A stretch of 64,000 bases of DNA from Lysobacteraceae bacterium CU05-9 (GCA_007556525.1 SWJS01000002.1:1-64000); one strand, 5' to 3'. Positions 43,767 to 52,563 are shown, counted from the first letter of the stretch. Notes: generated by a model not told the origin, from the sequence alone. Numbers and translations: made by a program.

Positions 43767-44794
43767 TTCGTCATCTCCTGCGTAGGCAATGGTGCAATAA
43801 ATCCATTTTCCAAAACATCACGGCATTCACGCATCACCTGAGGTAGTTGAGGCAGTGATTCATTCCGGTGCAGGAGCAAGCCAAGTCCCGCCTGCAGCGC
43901 AACTGCATCTGCAACAGCCGGGCGGAAATCCGCAGAGGCCGATCCCGCCAGACAACCGCGTGCAACTCGCAACGCCTCTTCACGGTCAGCGACACGCAAT
44001 GCATTACGGGGCGGCGTGGCAATCGCCAGATCCCTAGGCACAAGCACTTCAAGAGTCAGGACGTTCCCATCACGCACTTCAAGCACACGCGTTGGTCCTT
44101 CGATGGAAGCCTCGTCCATTCCATTGCCTTCCGCACAGCTGCCATGAATGACGAAACTACGGTGCACACCAAGTCGCGCGAGCGCTCCCGACATGGGCTC
44201 CAGCAAAGTCGGCCGCGCAACACCGAGAACCTGATACGCAGGACGCGCCGGGTTCAACAATGGTCCAAGCAAATTGAAAATCGTGGGAATGCCAAGGCGC
44301 CGGCGAATCTCACGCAGCCGTCCCAGAAGCGGGTGATACATCGGTGCAAAAAGAAACGCAAAGTTCCTTTCGACCAAATCCTGCTTCAAGTGCGTGGCGT
44401 CCCGGGCAAGATCATAGCCGAGCGCCTCCATTAAATCGCCGCTGCCGCAAGTTGAGGTCGCGGCACGATTTCCGTGCTTGGCAACCGGCACACCGAGATG
44501 CGCAAGCAACAGACTCGACAGCGTGCTCAGGTTTGCCGTGGATGCTCTATCACCTCCGGTGCCAACGACATCCAGCACGGCGAGATCACCGCAGTCGAAC
44601 GGCTGTGCTTCCGCGAGCAACACTTGCGCGAACGAATGAAGTTCTTCAGCAGTGGGCTCACGTTGCGCAAGCAGCGCAAGGCATGCACCCACCAGCAATG
44701 CGTCGGTATCCTGATCAACGAACGTGCGCATTAACTCGCTGGCCGTCGCGGCAGGCAGCGGGCGGATTGGATTATGGGAGGTCAGCAACGTCAT
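43763..44794 (-). CDS. trpD: Anthranilate phosphoribosyltransferase
   Basis: A 343-residue enzyme with the PRPP loop DVVGTGGDRASTANLSTLSS, KHGNRAATSTCGSGDLMEALG, and PTIFNLLGPLLNPARP. It is monofunctional (no glutaminase domain). It overlaps trpG and trpC by 4-base start/stop overlaps. Confidence 0.96.
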   Translation of the reverse strand: MTLLTSHNPIRPLPAATASELMRTFVDQDTDALLVGACLALLAQREPTAEELHSFAQVLLAEAQPFDCGDLAVLDVVGTGGDRASTANLSTLSSLLLAHLGVPVAKHGNRAATSTCGSGDLMEALGYDLARDATHLKQDLVERNFAFLFAPMYHPLLGRLREIRRRLGIPTIFNLLGPLLNPARPAYQVLGVARPTLLEPMSGALARLGVHRSFVIHGSCAEGNGMDEASIEGPTRVLEVRDGNVLTLEVLVPRDLAIATPPRNALRVADREEALRVARGCLAGSASADFRPAVADAVALQAGLGLLLHRNESLPQLPQVMRECRDVLENGFIAPLPTQEMTK

Positions 44795-45366
44795 GCGCGC
44801 ACCCCCGCAAGACGCAGTACATTTTCGAGCAATGCTGGACCCTCAGGTGTCAAAATACTTTCCGGATGGAACTGCACGCCCCATCGTGGCAATGTCCGGT
44901 GTGCGATCGCCATCGGTTCACCGGCTGCGGAGCGCGCAGTCACTTCCCAATCACGGGGCAACGAAGACTCCTCGACGATCAAGCTGTGGTAGCGCCCCAC
45001 CATCATCGGATGCGACAACCCCGCAAAAATCCCTTCCCCATCATGCGTAACCGGCGTCGCCTCACCATGCAACGGTTCGCGCGCATGCGTCACGACACCA
45101 CCGCTTCCTGCAGCCAACGCCTGTTGTCCTAAGCAGACACCCAACACCGGCAACTGCATATCACTCGCGGCGACGTCGATATGGATATTGCAATCCAATG
45201 GATGTCCCGGACCCGGCGAAAGGACAACGAGCGACGGATCTTTCGCGCGGACCTCCTCCAGCGTTATCCGGTCAAAGCGTACAACCTCCACTTCCTCACC
45301 CAATGCCTGAAAGGCCTGCACGAGGTTATAAGTAAAACTATCCAGCGCATCAATCAAGAGAATCAT
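44791..45366 (-). CDS. trpG: Anthranilate synthase glutaminase subunit
   Basis: A 191-residue class I glutamine amidotransferase. The nucleophile Cys is in LGVCLGQQALA, where many homologs read GHQ, and the His–Glu pair is in GVQFHPESILTPEG; the start is MILLIDALDSFTYNLV. Its linkage inside the trp operon argues for TrpG rather than PabA, though a dual role is common. Confidence 0.93.
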   Translation of the reverse strand: MILLIDALDSFTYNLVQAFQALGEEVEVVRFDRITLEEVRAKDPSLVVLSPGPGHPLDCNIHIDVAASDMQLPVLGVCLGQQALAAGSGGVVTHAREPLHGEATPVTHDGEGIFAGLSHPMMVGRYHSLIVEESSLPRDWEVTARSAAGEPMAIAHRTLPRWGVQFHPESILTPEGPALLENVLRLAGVRA

Positions 45367-46751
45367 TCGGCGCCCTCCAATACATCCAGCGAAACGCCCA
45401 TTGCCGCAGCCGGCGCGCGGAGTTTATGCAACGTCTCTTGATATTCGGCGTGTGCATTGGAAGCGCGAACGATGCCTGCACCGGCCTGCAACCATGCATG
45501 GCCATCGGCATACACTGCAGTGCGCAGAATCAGCGCACTGTCCAAAACCCCATCAATCCCCAATTTGATCAGCGCTCCGGCATAAGGTCCGCGCGCATCG
45601 CCTTCGAGCTCAACAATGCGCTTCACGGCGCGCAGCTTCGGCGCACCGCTGACGGTACCTGCAGGGAAACACGAAGCGAGTACATCCAATGCATCGACGT
45701 CGTCCCGCAATTTCGCTTTCACTGTCGTCGTTAAGTGCAAGACATGACTGGTGCGCAAAAGCGTCAGCGGTTTTTCGACGGACACTGCACCGGGCGCCGC
45801 GCATCTGCCCAAATCATTGCGCGAGAGGTCCACCAACATCTGATGCTCGGCGAGTTCCTTCGGATCGGTCCGCAATGCATCGAACCGCGCCATATCGTCG
45901 TCATGATCATTTCCGCGTGGCACCGTGCCCGCGATTGGCAGTGTCTCCGCTTCGCCATCACTCACGCGCACGAGCATTTCCGGCGACGCACCGGCAAGTG
46001 CGAAACCATCCCATTCAAGAAGATATCCGTACGCACTTGGATTGAAGCGGCGCATGCGGCGATAAGCGCTTAACGGTGACGGTGGATTCTCGATGCGAAG
46101 GCGCTGACTCGGCACCACCTGATAAACATCGCCATCACGGATGAGCCCTTGCGCATGCGTCACGTGTGCTTCGTAGGCGGAGCGCTTAATGGTCGCGAAA
46201 GCCCGCGGCGATCCGGGATCCTCACGCGCCAGTGTCGGCTGCGACAGAGCGAGGCGCAGAGAAAGGAGTTTATGGCGGACTGCACCCAAATCCGTTCCCA
46301 ACACCTGTAGCTCAGCTACTTGATGAAGATGGTCAAAAACCAACGCCGCATTGAACCGCCGCGCCCACACGGTCGGCAATCCCAATGAGTTGCGCGCAGG
46401 CAATGTCAATGTCGGTTCATCAGCAATGACGGCTTCAAATCCAACGTATCCCGCGATACCCACACCGATGGGCATCGCATCGCGACCGGGCGGCAACTCG
46501 GAGGCTTCATCAAACACACCGGCGTTATCAACCACCGGACCCGCGAAATCACGCAACGCCTGCACCCACCCGCTCACGCGACCTTCCAGTTTCAATTCAC
46601 CACTATCCTGGATCAGGACGAAACTGTGCCGACCCACGCGCTCGCCTTGATCGGCTGACTCCAGCAGCAAACTGGCGCCGTGAGAACGCAACGCCAGATA
46701 GGCGGATAGCGGTGTGATGAGATCGGCAGGTAATCGGTAGCGGATAAACAT
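45363..46751 (-). CDS. trpE: Anthranilate synthase component I
   Basis: A 462-residue chorismate-utilising enzyme. The feedback-site motif LLLESAD (near residue 36) and catalytic blocks LPIAGTVPRG, HQMLVDLSRNDLGRCA, FPAGTVSGAPKLRA and RGPYAGALIKLGIDG are all present. ATG 46751 (MFIRYRLPAD) is chosen because family similarity begins there; an in-frame ATG at 46766, three bases after the attenuator T-run, is possible but lacks a ribosome binding site. Transcription is controlled by the attenuator directly upstream. Confidence 0.94.
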   Translation of the reverse strand: MFIRYRLPADLITPLSAYLALRSHGASLLLESADQGERVGRHSFVLIQDSGELKLEGRVSGWVQALRDFAGPVVDNAGVFDEASELPPGRDAMPIGVGIAGYVGFEAVIADEPTLTLPARNSLGLPTVWARRFNAALVFDHLHQVAELQVLGTDLGAVRHKLLSLRLALSQPTLAREDPGSPRAFATIKRSAYEAHVTHAQGLIRDGDVYQVVPSQRLRIENPPSPLSAYRRMRRFNPSAYGYLLEWDGFALAGASPEMLVRVSDGEAETLPIAGTVPRGNDHDDDMARFDALRTDPKELAEHQMLVDLSRNDLGRCAAPGAVSVEKPLTLLRTSHVLHLTTTVKAKLRDDVDALDVLASCFPAGTVSGAPKLRAVKRIVELEGDARGPYAGALIKLGIDGVLDSALILRTAVYADGHAWLQAGAGIVRASNAHAEYQETLHKLRAPAAAMGVSLDVLEGAE

Positions 46752-46768
46752 TGCGATGGGGTCCATAC

Positions 46769-46800
46769 AAAAAAAGAGCCCGGTCATTTGAACCGGGCTC
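46769..46800 (-). terminator. trp operon attenuator (intrinsic terminator)
   Basis: GAGCCCGGT and ACCGGGCTC form a perfect 9-bp GC-rich stem with a 7-base loop, followed by seven Ts. The competing antiterminator is equally clear: GGCTCGGG (46849–46856, inside the leader peptide just after the Trp codons) is an exact reverse complement of CCCGAGCC (46796–46803), which includes the terminator's 5' arm. A ribosome stalled at the Trp codons should favour the antiterminator. Confidence 0.95.
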
Positions 46801-46823
46801 GGGAATTCAACAATCAGGCGCAG

Positions 46824-46916
46824 TTACACGTGCACGCCGGGTGAGTCTCCCGAGCCACAGCGCCACCACGCATTGAATGCGGTATGGAAAACAACGTGGG
46901 TCACGGGAAAAGTCAT
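46824..46916 (-). CDS. trpL: trp operon leader peptide with tandem Trp codons
   Basis: A 30-residue peptide starting MTFPVTHVV and ending PGVHV, with Trp17-Trp18 encoded by adjacent TGG codons in NAWWRCGSG. The reading frame ends 24 bases before the terminator's 5' arm, and its second half contains the antiterminator strand. The ATG lies about 7 bases after the predicted -10 element, so it may sit at or next to the transcription start. AGG three bases upstream is at best a poor ribosome binding site. Confidence 0.92.
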   Translation of the reverse strand: MTFPVTHVVFHTAFNAWWRCGSGDSPGVHV

Positions 46917-46922
46917 TTGCCT

Positions 46923-46951
46923 ATCTAAATGCATCAATCAAATTTTGTCAA
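46923..46951 (-). promoter_or_regulatory. Promoter of the trp operon
   Basis: A perfect TTGACA (46946–46951) is followed after 17 bases by TTAGAT, or after 18 by TAGATA, as the -10 element. It lies 44 bases after the pyrB stop, on the same strand. I see no terminator between pyrB and this promoter and no obvious TrpR operator. Confidence 0.65.
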
Positions 46952-46994
46952 TGATCCCTGGAACGATGCATTGCAGTCAACGGCACGCGGACCT

Positions 46995-47942
46995 CTAATG
47001 CACATTCAGCGGCTTCGTGAGGAGCGCTTCCATCACCGCCGAGCGCATCGCGACACCATTGCTCACTTGACGCAAGATCATTGATTGTTTGCAGTCTGCG
47101 ACGTCGTCTGAAATTTCAACACCGCGGTTGACCGGACCCGGATGCAGGACGACCGCGTCAGGGCGCGCGTACGCGAGGCGCTTCGCAGTGAGTCCGTATT
47201 GTTCGTGATAATCCTTGAGTGATTCGACCATGCCCTCTTCCATGCGCTCGCGTTGCAGACGCAGCATCATCACGACGTCAGCGCCATCGAGGGCAGCATC
47301 GAAATCGTGCGTGATGTTGAAGCCTTCGAGGATTTCGTCATCCATTGGAAGCAGCGTACGTGGACCGCAGACACGGACGTCGCGGACGCCGAGTGCGCGC
47401 AAGGCGTGTAGGTCTGAGCGGGCGACGCGGGAGTGTGCGATGTCGCCGGTGATCACGACACGCAGACGCGAGAAGTCACGGCCCTTCGCTTGACGGATCG
47501 TCAGCATGTCGAGCAGACCTTGCGTCGGATGATTGGCGCAGCCGTCACCGGCGTTGATCACAGCAGTTGATGGACCGGCAATGGCGGCGAGTGCGGCGGC
47601 GGCACCGTCTTCGCGATGGCGAATCACGAATCCGCGGACACCCATCGCTTCAATGTTGCGGAACGTGTCGGCAGCGGATTCGCCTTTCGTCGTAGAGGAA
47701 TTCGCAGCTTCGAAATTCAGGACTTCCGCGCCGAGTTGCTGTGCGGCGAGTTGGAAGCTGAGGCGCGTGCGCGTGGACGGTTCAAAGAAAAGCGTGCAAA
47801 CCCCAACACCCCGCAACGGCTGATAGAGGTACTTCCCTTCCACAAACTCCTGGGCGCGATCAAGCAAGCCGTGGATGGTTTCGTCGGAGATGTTCTCGAG
47901 TGAGAGAAGGTGGCGAAGCGGAGTCTTGATTTGAACCGTCAT
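46995..47942 (-). CDS. pyrB: Aspartate carbamoyltransferase catalytic subunit
   Basis: A 315-residue ATCase. The carbamoyl-phosphate loop is FFEPSTRTRLSFQLA, followed by NSSTTKGESAADT (mobile 80s loop), HPTQGLLD, and HPGPVNRG. No pyrI or dihydroorotase-like pyrC' follows. The start is ATG 47942 (MTVQIKTPLRHLL); the ribosome binding site is poor. It is the last gene of yqgE–ruvX–pyrB. Confidence 0.96.
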   Translation of the reverse strand: MTVQIKTPLRHLLSLENISDETIHGLLDRAQEFVEGKYLYQPLRGVGVCTLFFEPSTRTRLSFQLAAQQLGAEVLNFEAANSSTTKGESAADTFRNIEAMGVRGFVIRHREDGAAAALAAIAGPSTAVINAGDGCANHPTQGLLDMLTIRQAKGRDFSRLRVVITGDIAHSRVARSDLHALRALGVRDVRVCGPRTLLPMDDEILEGFNITHDFDAALDGADVVMMLRLQRERMEEGMVESLKDYHEQYGLTAKRLAYARPDAVVLHPGPVNRGVEISDDVADCKQSMILRQVSNGVAMRSAVMEALLTKPLNVH

Positions 47943-47990
47943 AAGGGGATTTTGATGGGAAAAATAAGCCAATTCATCTTATCACGCGGG

Positions 47991-48452
47991 TCATGACTCG
48001 AATGGAACGGCATCTTGTGGAGAGCGTAACCAGCGGTCGAGAATGACGGCAGCGGCGACGGCGTCGAGAAGTTCGGCATCCTTGCGTTTGGTGGTGCCTT
48101 GCGAGCGGTCCATTGCAAAACGTGCCGCTGCATCGATGGAACTGTTGCGTTCGTCCATCATTTCGACGGGCAATTTGAAGCGTTCGATGAGACCGCGTGC
48201 GAAGGCTTTAGCGCGTTGACGTGAAGGCTGGTCGCCACCGTCCTGGGTCATGGGATCACCGACGATGAAACCGCTGGGCCGCCATTCCTTGACGAACTTT
48301 TCGCAGATTGACCAATCCGGGCCTTTCTCGTTAACCATGACGAGACCGAGAGGTTTCGCGCCATCGCCGAAGGAGCTGCCGACAGCGACGCCGATGCGGC
48401 GGGCACCGACGTCGAAGGACATGACAGGACGGGATGGATCGATGCGTGACAA
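47991..48452 (-). CDS. ruvX: RuvX/YqgF family nuclease
   Basis: A 153-residue RNase H-like protein (MSFDVGARRIGVAVG, with the first catalytic Asp; MDERNSSIDAAARF; LLDAVAAAVILDRWL with the last Asp). Proposed roles are 16S rRNA 5' processing and Holliday-junction resolution. The likely start is TTG 48452, one base after the yqgE stop; ATG 48422 would cut into the first strand. Confidence 0.92.
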   Translation of the reverse strand: MSRIDPSRPVMSFDVGARRIGVAVGSSFGDGAKPLGLVMVNEKGPDWSICEKFVKEWRPSGFIVGDPMTQDGGDQPSRQRAKAFARGLIERFKLPVEMMDERNSSIDAAARFAMDRSQGTTKRKDAELLDAVAAAVILDRWLRSPQDAVPFES

Positions 48453-48453
48453 C

Positions 48454-49023
48454 TTAAGCGTGCCCTGCGTAATCCATCAGTTGACAGAAGTCGAAACCGA
48501 TTCGTCCGGCGGCTGCATCCCAACGCATCTCCAGCGGGGTGTCGAACAACAAGTCCGTGTCGGATGGAGCCGTCAGCCAAAAATTATCAACGAGCTCCTT
48601 CTCAAGCTGATCCTTACCCCATGCGGCGCAACCCAGGGCAACCAAAGAATTACGTGGACCGTCACCGCGTCCGATTGCTTCAAGGATTTCGCGCGACGTC
48701 GTGAGGTAAATGCCCTCACCGACTTGCAGCGAAGAATCCCAATCCATGCCGCCGTCGTGCAGAACGAAGCCGCGCTCAGCATGCACGGGACCGCCGTGCA
48801 AAACCGGCGACTTGCGTGCGTCAAGATCCAGCAATTCGATGCCGAGTTGATCCATCACTTCACCGAGATTCAACTCGGAGGGACGGTTGATGACGATGCC
48901 CATCGCGCCGTCGTGATCGTGTTGGCAGATGAGCGAGACGCTTTTCGAAAAAACACCTTCGTCATCCGTATTTGGAAGCGCGATCAAAAACTGATTCAAC
49001 AACTGCAACGAATCCGAACTCAT
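48454..49023 (-). CDS. yqgE: YqgE/AlgH family protein (UPF0301)
   Basis: A 189-residue protein with LLNQFLIALPNTDDEGVFSKSVSLICQHDHDGAMGIVINRPSELNL-type family start and the VLHGGPVHAERGFVLHD block. Function is unresolved. AGGAGGCCCTC gives a strong ribosome binding site. It leads yqgE–ruvX–pyrB. Confidence 0.94.
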   Translation of the reverse strand: MSSDSLQLLNQFLIALPNTDDEGVFSKSVSLICQHDHDGAMGIVINRPSELNLGEVMDQLGIELLDLDARKSPVLHGGPVHAERGFVLHDGGMDWDSSLQVGEGIYLTTSREILEAIGRGDGPRNSLVALGCAAWGKDQLEKELVDNFWLTAPSDTDLLFDTPLEMRWDAAAGRIGFDFCQLMDYAGHA

Positions 49024-49055
49024 GAGGGCCTCCTGATTTTTGATTTCACCCCTCC

Positions 49056-49061
49056 ATTATA
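49056..49061 (-). promoter_or_regulatory. Consensus -10 element upstream of yqgE
   Basis: A perfect TATAAT on the minus strand overlaps the stop codon of yggR, 33 bases before the yqgE start. No good -35 is present at 16–18 bases, so the promoter is tentative. Confidence 0.35.
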
Positions 49062-50046
49062 GGGATGAAGTCCGAACGGAACCTATCTGCAATTTTCGCC
49101 GCGATTGTGTCATGCTGATCATTCCCCCTGCCAGCGACGTCTCGATCAGCCCGGGGATTTGCACGATCCGGTCTTCGCGAATCAACGCCTTCACTGCCGG
49201 CGTCGCGCACATCACTTCAAAGGCCGCTTGACGTTTCCCGTTGCTGACGCGATGCAACTCCTGCACCAACACGCCGTTCAATGTATCGGCCAAAATTCCT
49301 CTCACATGCCCCTGCTCTTCCGCTCCGAATAAGCTGACGATTCGTTGCACCGTTTGCTGCGCACTCTGCGCATGCACGCTCGCAATGACGAGATGTCCCG
49401 TCTGCGCCGCAAGCAACGCCCATCTTGCAGTTTCGACATCACGCAACTCACCGATCGCGATGACATCCGGGTCTTGCCGCAGCGCCGCTTTGATGCCTGT
49501 CGCGAAGGTCTGCGTATCGACACCAACATGACGTTGCGTGAAGCGCGATCCGCTTGCGCTCAATGCAAATTCAACGGGATCTTCCAATGTCACAACGTGT
49601 TGTGGATGCTTGCGCACGCGCTCGAGGATCAACGCGGACATGCTCGTGGATTTGCCACTTCCTGTTGCACCGGCGATCAAAACAAGTCCATGCGGTTGCT
49701 GCATCCAATCACGGGGCGCTTGCGGAATTTCGCATGCATCGACGTTCGGCAATTCCGTTTGAATGATGCGCGCGGTGACTTGTATGCCATCGGTCGTTCG
49801 CGCGATTTGCAGACGGTAGCGCTCCCCAAGTGAGTCCTGCCATGCCATGTCGAGATCGTTGACATCCGGCAATGCCAAGGCGTCGAGAATGAATTGCCAG
49901 CTCAAACCAGATTTCTGTGGGATTAAATCGCCATTGACTCGCCAAAAAACCCCTTTCTCACCCCAATGCCAATCGGATGCCCCGCCCTTCCGCGCGTCAC
50001 GTAAAGCGGTCTCCAACGGCGATTCATTTACAATGGACGCATGCAT
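49057..50046 (-). CDS. yggR: PilT-like type IV pilus ATPase family protein (YggR-like)
   Basis: A 329-residue GspE/PilT-type ATPase. Walker A is GATGSGKST (126–134), the Asp box is VTLEDPVE (152–159), Walker B is DVIAIGELRD (194–203) and the His box is TGHLVIASVHAQSA. The PilT AIRNLIRE motif is altered to AVKALIRED, so it is a divergent paralog rather than canonical PilT. E. coli has the same order yqgE–ruvX–yggR–yggS. ATG 50046 has AGGAGT six bases upstream and overlaps the start of the divergent yggS. Confidence 0.85.
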   Translation of the reverse strand: MHASIVNESPLETALRDARKGGASDWHWGEKGVFWRVNGDLIPQKSGLSWQFILDALALPDVNDLDMAWQDSLGERYRLQIARTTDGIQVTARIIQTELPNVDACEIPQAPRDWMQQPHGLVLIAGATGSGKSTSMSALILERVRKHPQHVVTLEDPVEFALSASGSRFTQRHVGVDTQTFATGIKAALRQDPDVIAIGELRDVETARWALLAAQTGHLVIASVHAQSAQQTVQRIVSLFGAEEQGHVRGILADTLNGVLVQELHRVSNGKRQAAFEVMCATPAVKALIREDRIVQIPGLIETSLAGGMISMTQSRRKLQIGSVRTSSL

Positions 50047-50730
50047 CCGGATACTCCTGTTCAAGCCAATTGGCGGCAAGTGAAATCGCAACTGCATGAC
50101 GCAGCGCAAAGTGCTGGACGTCCCGACCCCGCGTTGCTGGCCGTATCCAAGCGCCATTCCGCCGAAGCGATCCGTGAACTTGTCAGTGTCGGTCAAGCGG
50201 CATTCGGCGAAAACTATGTGCAGGAAGCCGCCGACAAGATGCAGCAACTCGCCGACGAACGCTCACAGATCGAGTGGCATCTGATTGGCCATCTGCAGTC
50301 GAATAAGGCGGAGGTTGCGGCGCGTTCGTTCGACTGGATCCACACGGTCGATCGCATCAAGTTGCTGGCGCCGTTGAACAAGGGTCGCGATGGTGACACG
50401 GCGTTGAACGTTTTGATTCAAGTGAACATCGATGACGAAGACAGCAAGTCCGGATGTGCGCCCGACGAGATCGACATGCTCGCCGATGCGATTGCGGGAT
50501 ATCCGAATTTGACACTGCGCGGCTTGATGGCGATTGGCACGCTGCATGACGATGCCGAGAAAGCACGGCCGATGTTCCGGCGGATGAAAGAACTTTTTGA
50601 TGAGTTGCAAATGAAACACACAACCGTCGACACACTGTCGATGGGCATGAGCGGTGACTACCCCGTTGCGATTGAAGAAGGCGCGACGATGATCCGGGTG
50701 GGAACGGCGATTTTTGGTGAGAGGACATAG
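50041..50730 (+). CDS. yggS: YggS family PLP homeostasis protein
   Basis: A 229-residue fold-III PLP-binding protein. The PLP lysine is in LLAVSKRHSAEAIREL, followed by FGENYVQEA, WHLIGHLQSNK and the C-terminal phosphate site SMGMSGDYPVAIEEGATMIRVGTAIFG. It buffers PLP and affects amino-acid balance. The ATG overlaps the 5' end of yggR by six bases, head to head. It is followed two bases later by proC. Confidence 0.95.
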   Translation: MHPDTPVQANWRQVKSQLHDAAQSAGRPDPALLAVSKRHSAEAIRELVSVGQAAFGENYVQEAADKMQQLADERSQIEWHLIGHLQSNKAEVAARSFDWIHTVDRIKLLAPLNKGRDGDTALNVLIQVNIDDEDSKSGCAPDEIDMLADAIAGYPNLTLRGLMAIGTLHDDAEKARPMFRRMKELFDELQMKHTTVDTLSMGMSGDYPVAIEEGATMIRVGTAIFGERT

Positions 50731-50732
50731 CA

Positions 50733-51551
50733 TTGAACAAAAACTGGCCCGATAACTTGACTTTCATCGGCGGTGGCAACATGGCGCGTTCGTTGATTGG
50801 AGGCTTGATTTCCAGTGGTTTCGATGCGGATCGCATTCACGTCGCAGATCCGTATGAGGCCGCACGTGATGCATTGGCGAATGACTTCGGTGTGCATGTT
50901 TACGAGTCGTCGAGTGATGCGGCAGAGCATGGTGACACGTGGATTCTTGCAGTAAAACCGCAAGTCGTTGATGAGGTTTGCGCGGACTTGCAAAGCGCTG
51001 CGGTGAAAAAACCACTGGTCATTTCGATTCTTGCAGGCACGCCGATTCACCGCATCGCACAAGCGTTGAATGTTGATACGGCGATTGTTCGTTGCATGCC
51101 AAACACGCCTGCATTAGTAAGCAAGGGGGCGACTGGTTTGTTTGCGAATGATGCAAGCAGCGAGGCGCAACGCGCACAAGCCGTTGCGTTACTGAGCGCG
51201 GTCGGCATCGCAGAATGGGTCGATCGCGAAGCATTGATTGACAGTGTCACCGCCGTTTCGGGAAGTGGGCCTGCGTATGTGTTTTTGCTGGCGGAAGCCA
51301 TGATGGATGCCGGCGTAGCGCAAGGCTTGCCGGAAGACGTTGCACGCAACCTCACGATCCAGACGTTGGTTGGCGCCTCAGAGATGCTCGCATCGTCAGA
51401 ACAAGATGCGGCGACGTTGCGTAAGAACGTCACGTCTCCGAACGGCACCACGCAAGCGGCGATTGAATCGTTCGAAGCAAGCGGGTTCCGCGGAATCGTC
51501 AAGAAAGCATTGGATGCCGCACGCGATCGCGGCGTCGAACTCAGCAAATAA
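50733..51551 (+). CDS. proC: Pyrroline-5-carboxylate reductase
   Basis: A 272-residue NAD(P)H-dependent enzyme for the last step of proline synthesis. The Rossmann motif is FIGGGNMARSLIGGLI; VRCMPNTPALVSKGATGLFA and VTAVSGSGPAYVFLLAEAMMDAGVAQGL are the family signatures. The start is TTG 50733, with GAGG eight bases upstream. Confidence 0.95.
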   Translation: MNKNWPDNLTFIGGGNMARSLIGGLISSGFDADRIHVADPYEAARDALANDFGVHVYESSSDAAEHGDTWILAVKPQVVDEVCADLQSAAVKKPLVISILAGTPIHRIAQALNVDTAIVRCMPNTPALVSKGATGLFANDASSEAQRAQAVALLSAVGIAEWVDREALIDSVTAVSGSGPAYVFLLAEAMMDAGVAQGLPEDVARNLTIQTLVGASEMLASSEQDAATLRKNVTSPNGTTQAAIESFEASGFRGIVKKALDAARDRGVELSK

Positions 51552-51569
51552 TTTGGACAGACCTGAAAC

Positions 51570-52493
51570 ATGACAACGATCGTCCCGCAATGCATTGATG
51601 CCAAGTTGACGCGTGCAGCGATTTTTCTGGAGATCACGCTGAAGCCAGGCGAAGAGGCGACCAACGAGATCCGTGCACTCTGCGGTGACCTTTCGTCGTT
51701 GGAACGAGCGGTCGGTTTCCGCGATCCGGATAGCACGCTGTCTTGCATCATGGGCTTTGGTTCGGATGCATGGGATCGATTGTTTGGTTCGCAGGTGCGT
51801 CCAAGCGAATTGCACGCATTCCAGGAAATCAACGGCGTACATCACGCGGTGGCGACGCAGCAAGACATTTTGTTCCATGTGCGCTCTACCCGACTCGATC
51901 AATGCTTTGAGTTCGTCAACATTGTCATGGACCGCATCCGTGATTACGTGGAAACCGCCGACGAAGTTCATGGCTTCAAGTATTACGACGAGCGCGATTT
52001 GTTGGGCTTCGTGGATGGCACCGAAAATCCAAGTGGCCAACTCGCATTGGATTCAACATTGATCAAGGACGGCGACTTCGAAGGTGGTAGTTATGTCATT
52101 ACGCAGAAGTACCTGCATAACTTGAAGTCGTGGAATGCGTTGAGCACGGAACAACAGGAGAAAATCATCGGTCGCCGCAAGCTGTCCGACGTTGAACTTT
52201 CCGACAAGGATAAGCCGTCGAATGCACACAACGCTTTGACGGTCATCGAAGAGAATGGCGTGGAAGTGAAAATCCTCCGCGACAACATGCCTTTCGGCAA
52301 CGTGTCCAAGGGCGAGTTCGGCACTTATTTCATCGGGTATTGTTCGACGCCTGCACGCACCGAGAAGATGCTCAACAATATGTTCGTCGGCAATCCACCG
52401 GGCAACTACGACCGCATTCTGGATTTCAGCACGGCGGTGAGTGGATCGTTATATTTTTGCCCGTCGCAAACATTTCTGGACAGCATCGATTAA
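51570..52493 (+). CDS. DyP-type heme peroxidase
   Basis: A 307-residue dye-decolorising peroxidase, closest in form to the cytoplasmic YfeX-like class. The catalytic Asp149 lies in GFVDGTENP, the proximal heme ligand is His220 (SNAHN), and Arg237 is in ILRDNMPFGN. There is no Tat or Sec signal, so it should be cytoplasmic. No encapsulin gene is nearby. Confidence 0.93.
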   Translation: MTTIVPQCIDAKLTRAAIFLEITLKPGEEATNEIRALCGDLSSLERAVGFRDPDSTLSCIMGFGSDAWDRLFGSQVRPSELHAFQEINGVHHAVATQQDILFHVRSTRLDQCFEFVNIVMDRIRDYVETADEVHGFKYYDERDLLGFVDGTENPSGQLALDSTLIKDGDFEGGSYVITQKYLHNLKSWNALSTEQQEKIIGRRKLSDVELSDKDKPSNAHNALTVIEENGVEVKILRDNMPFGNVSKGEFGTYFIGYCSTPARTEKMLNNMFVGNPPGNYDRILDFSTAVSGSLYFCPSQTFLDSID

Positions 52494-52563
52494 GCGACTT
52501 TTCACGCGATGATGACGGCGTGTTTCCTAAAGTTATGAAAAAATAACGACAAAGGACACACCC

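Noticed and set aside
45181-46073. Plus-strand open frames opposite trpE and trpG
   Set aside because: They are shadows of well-supported trp genes.
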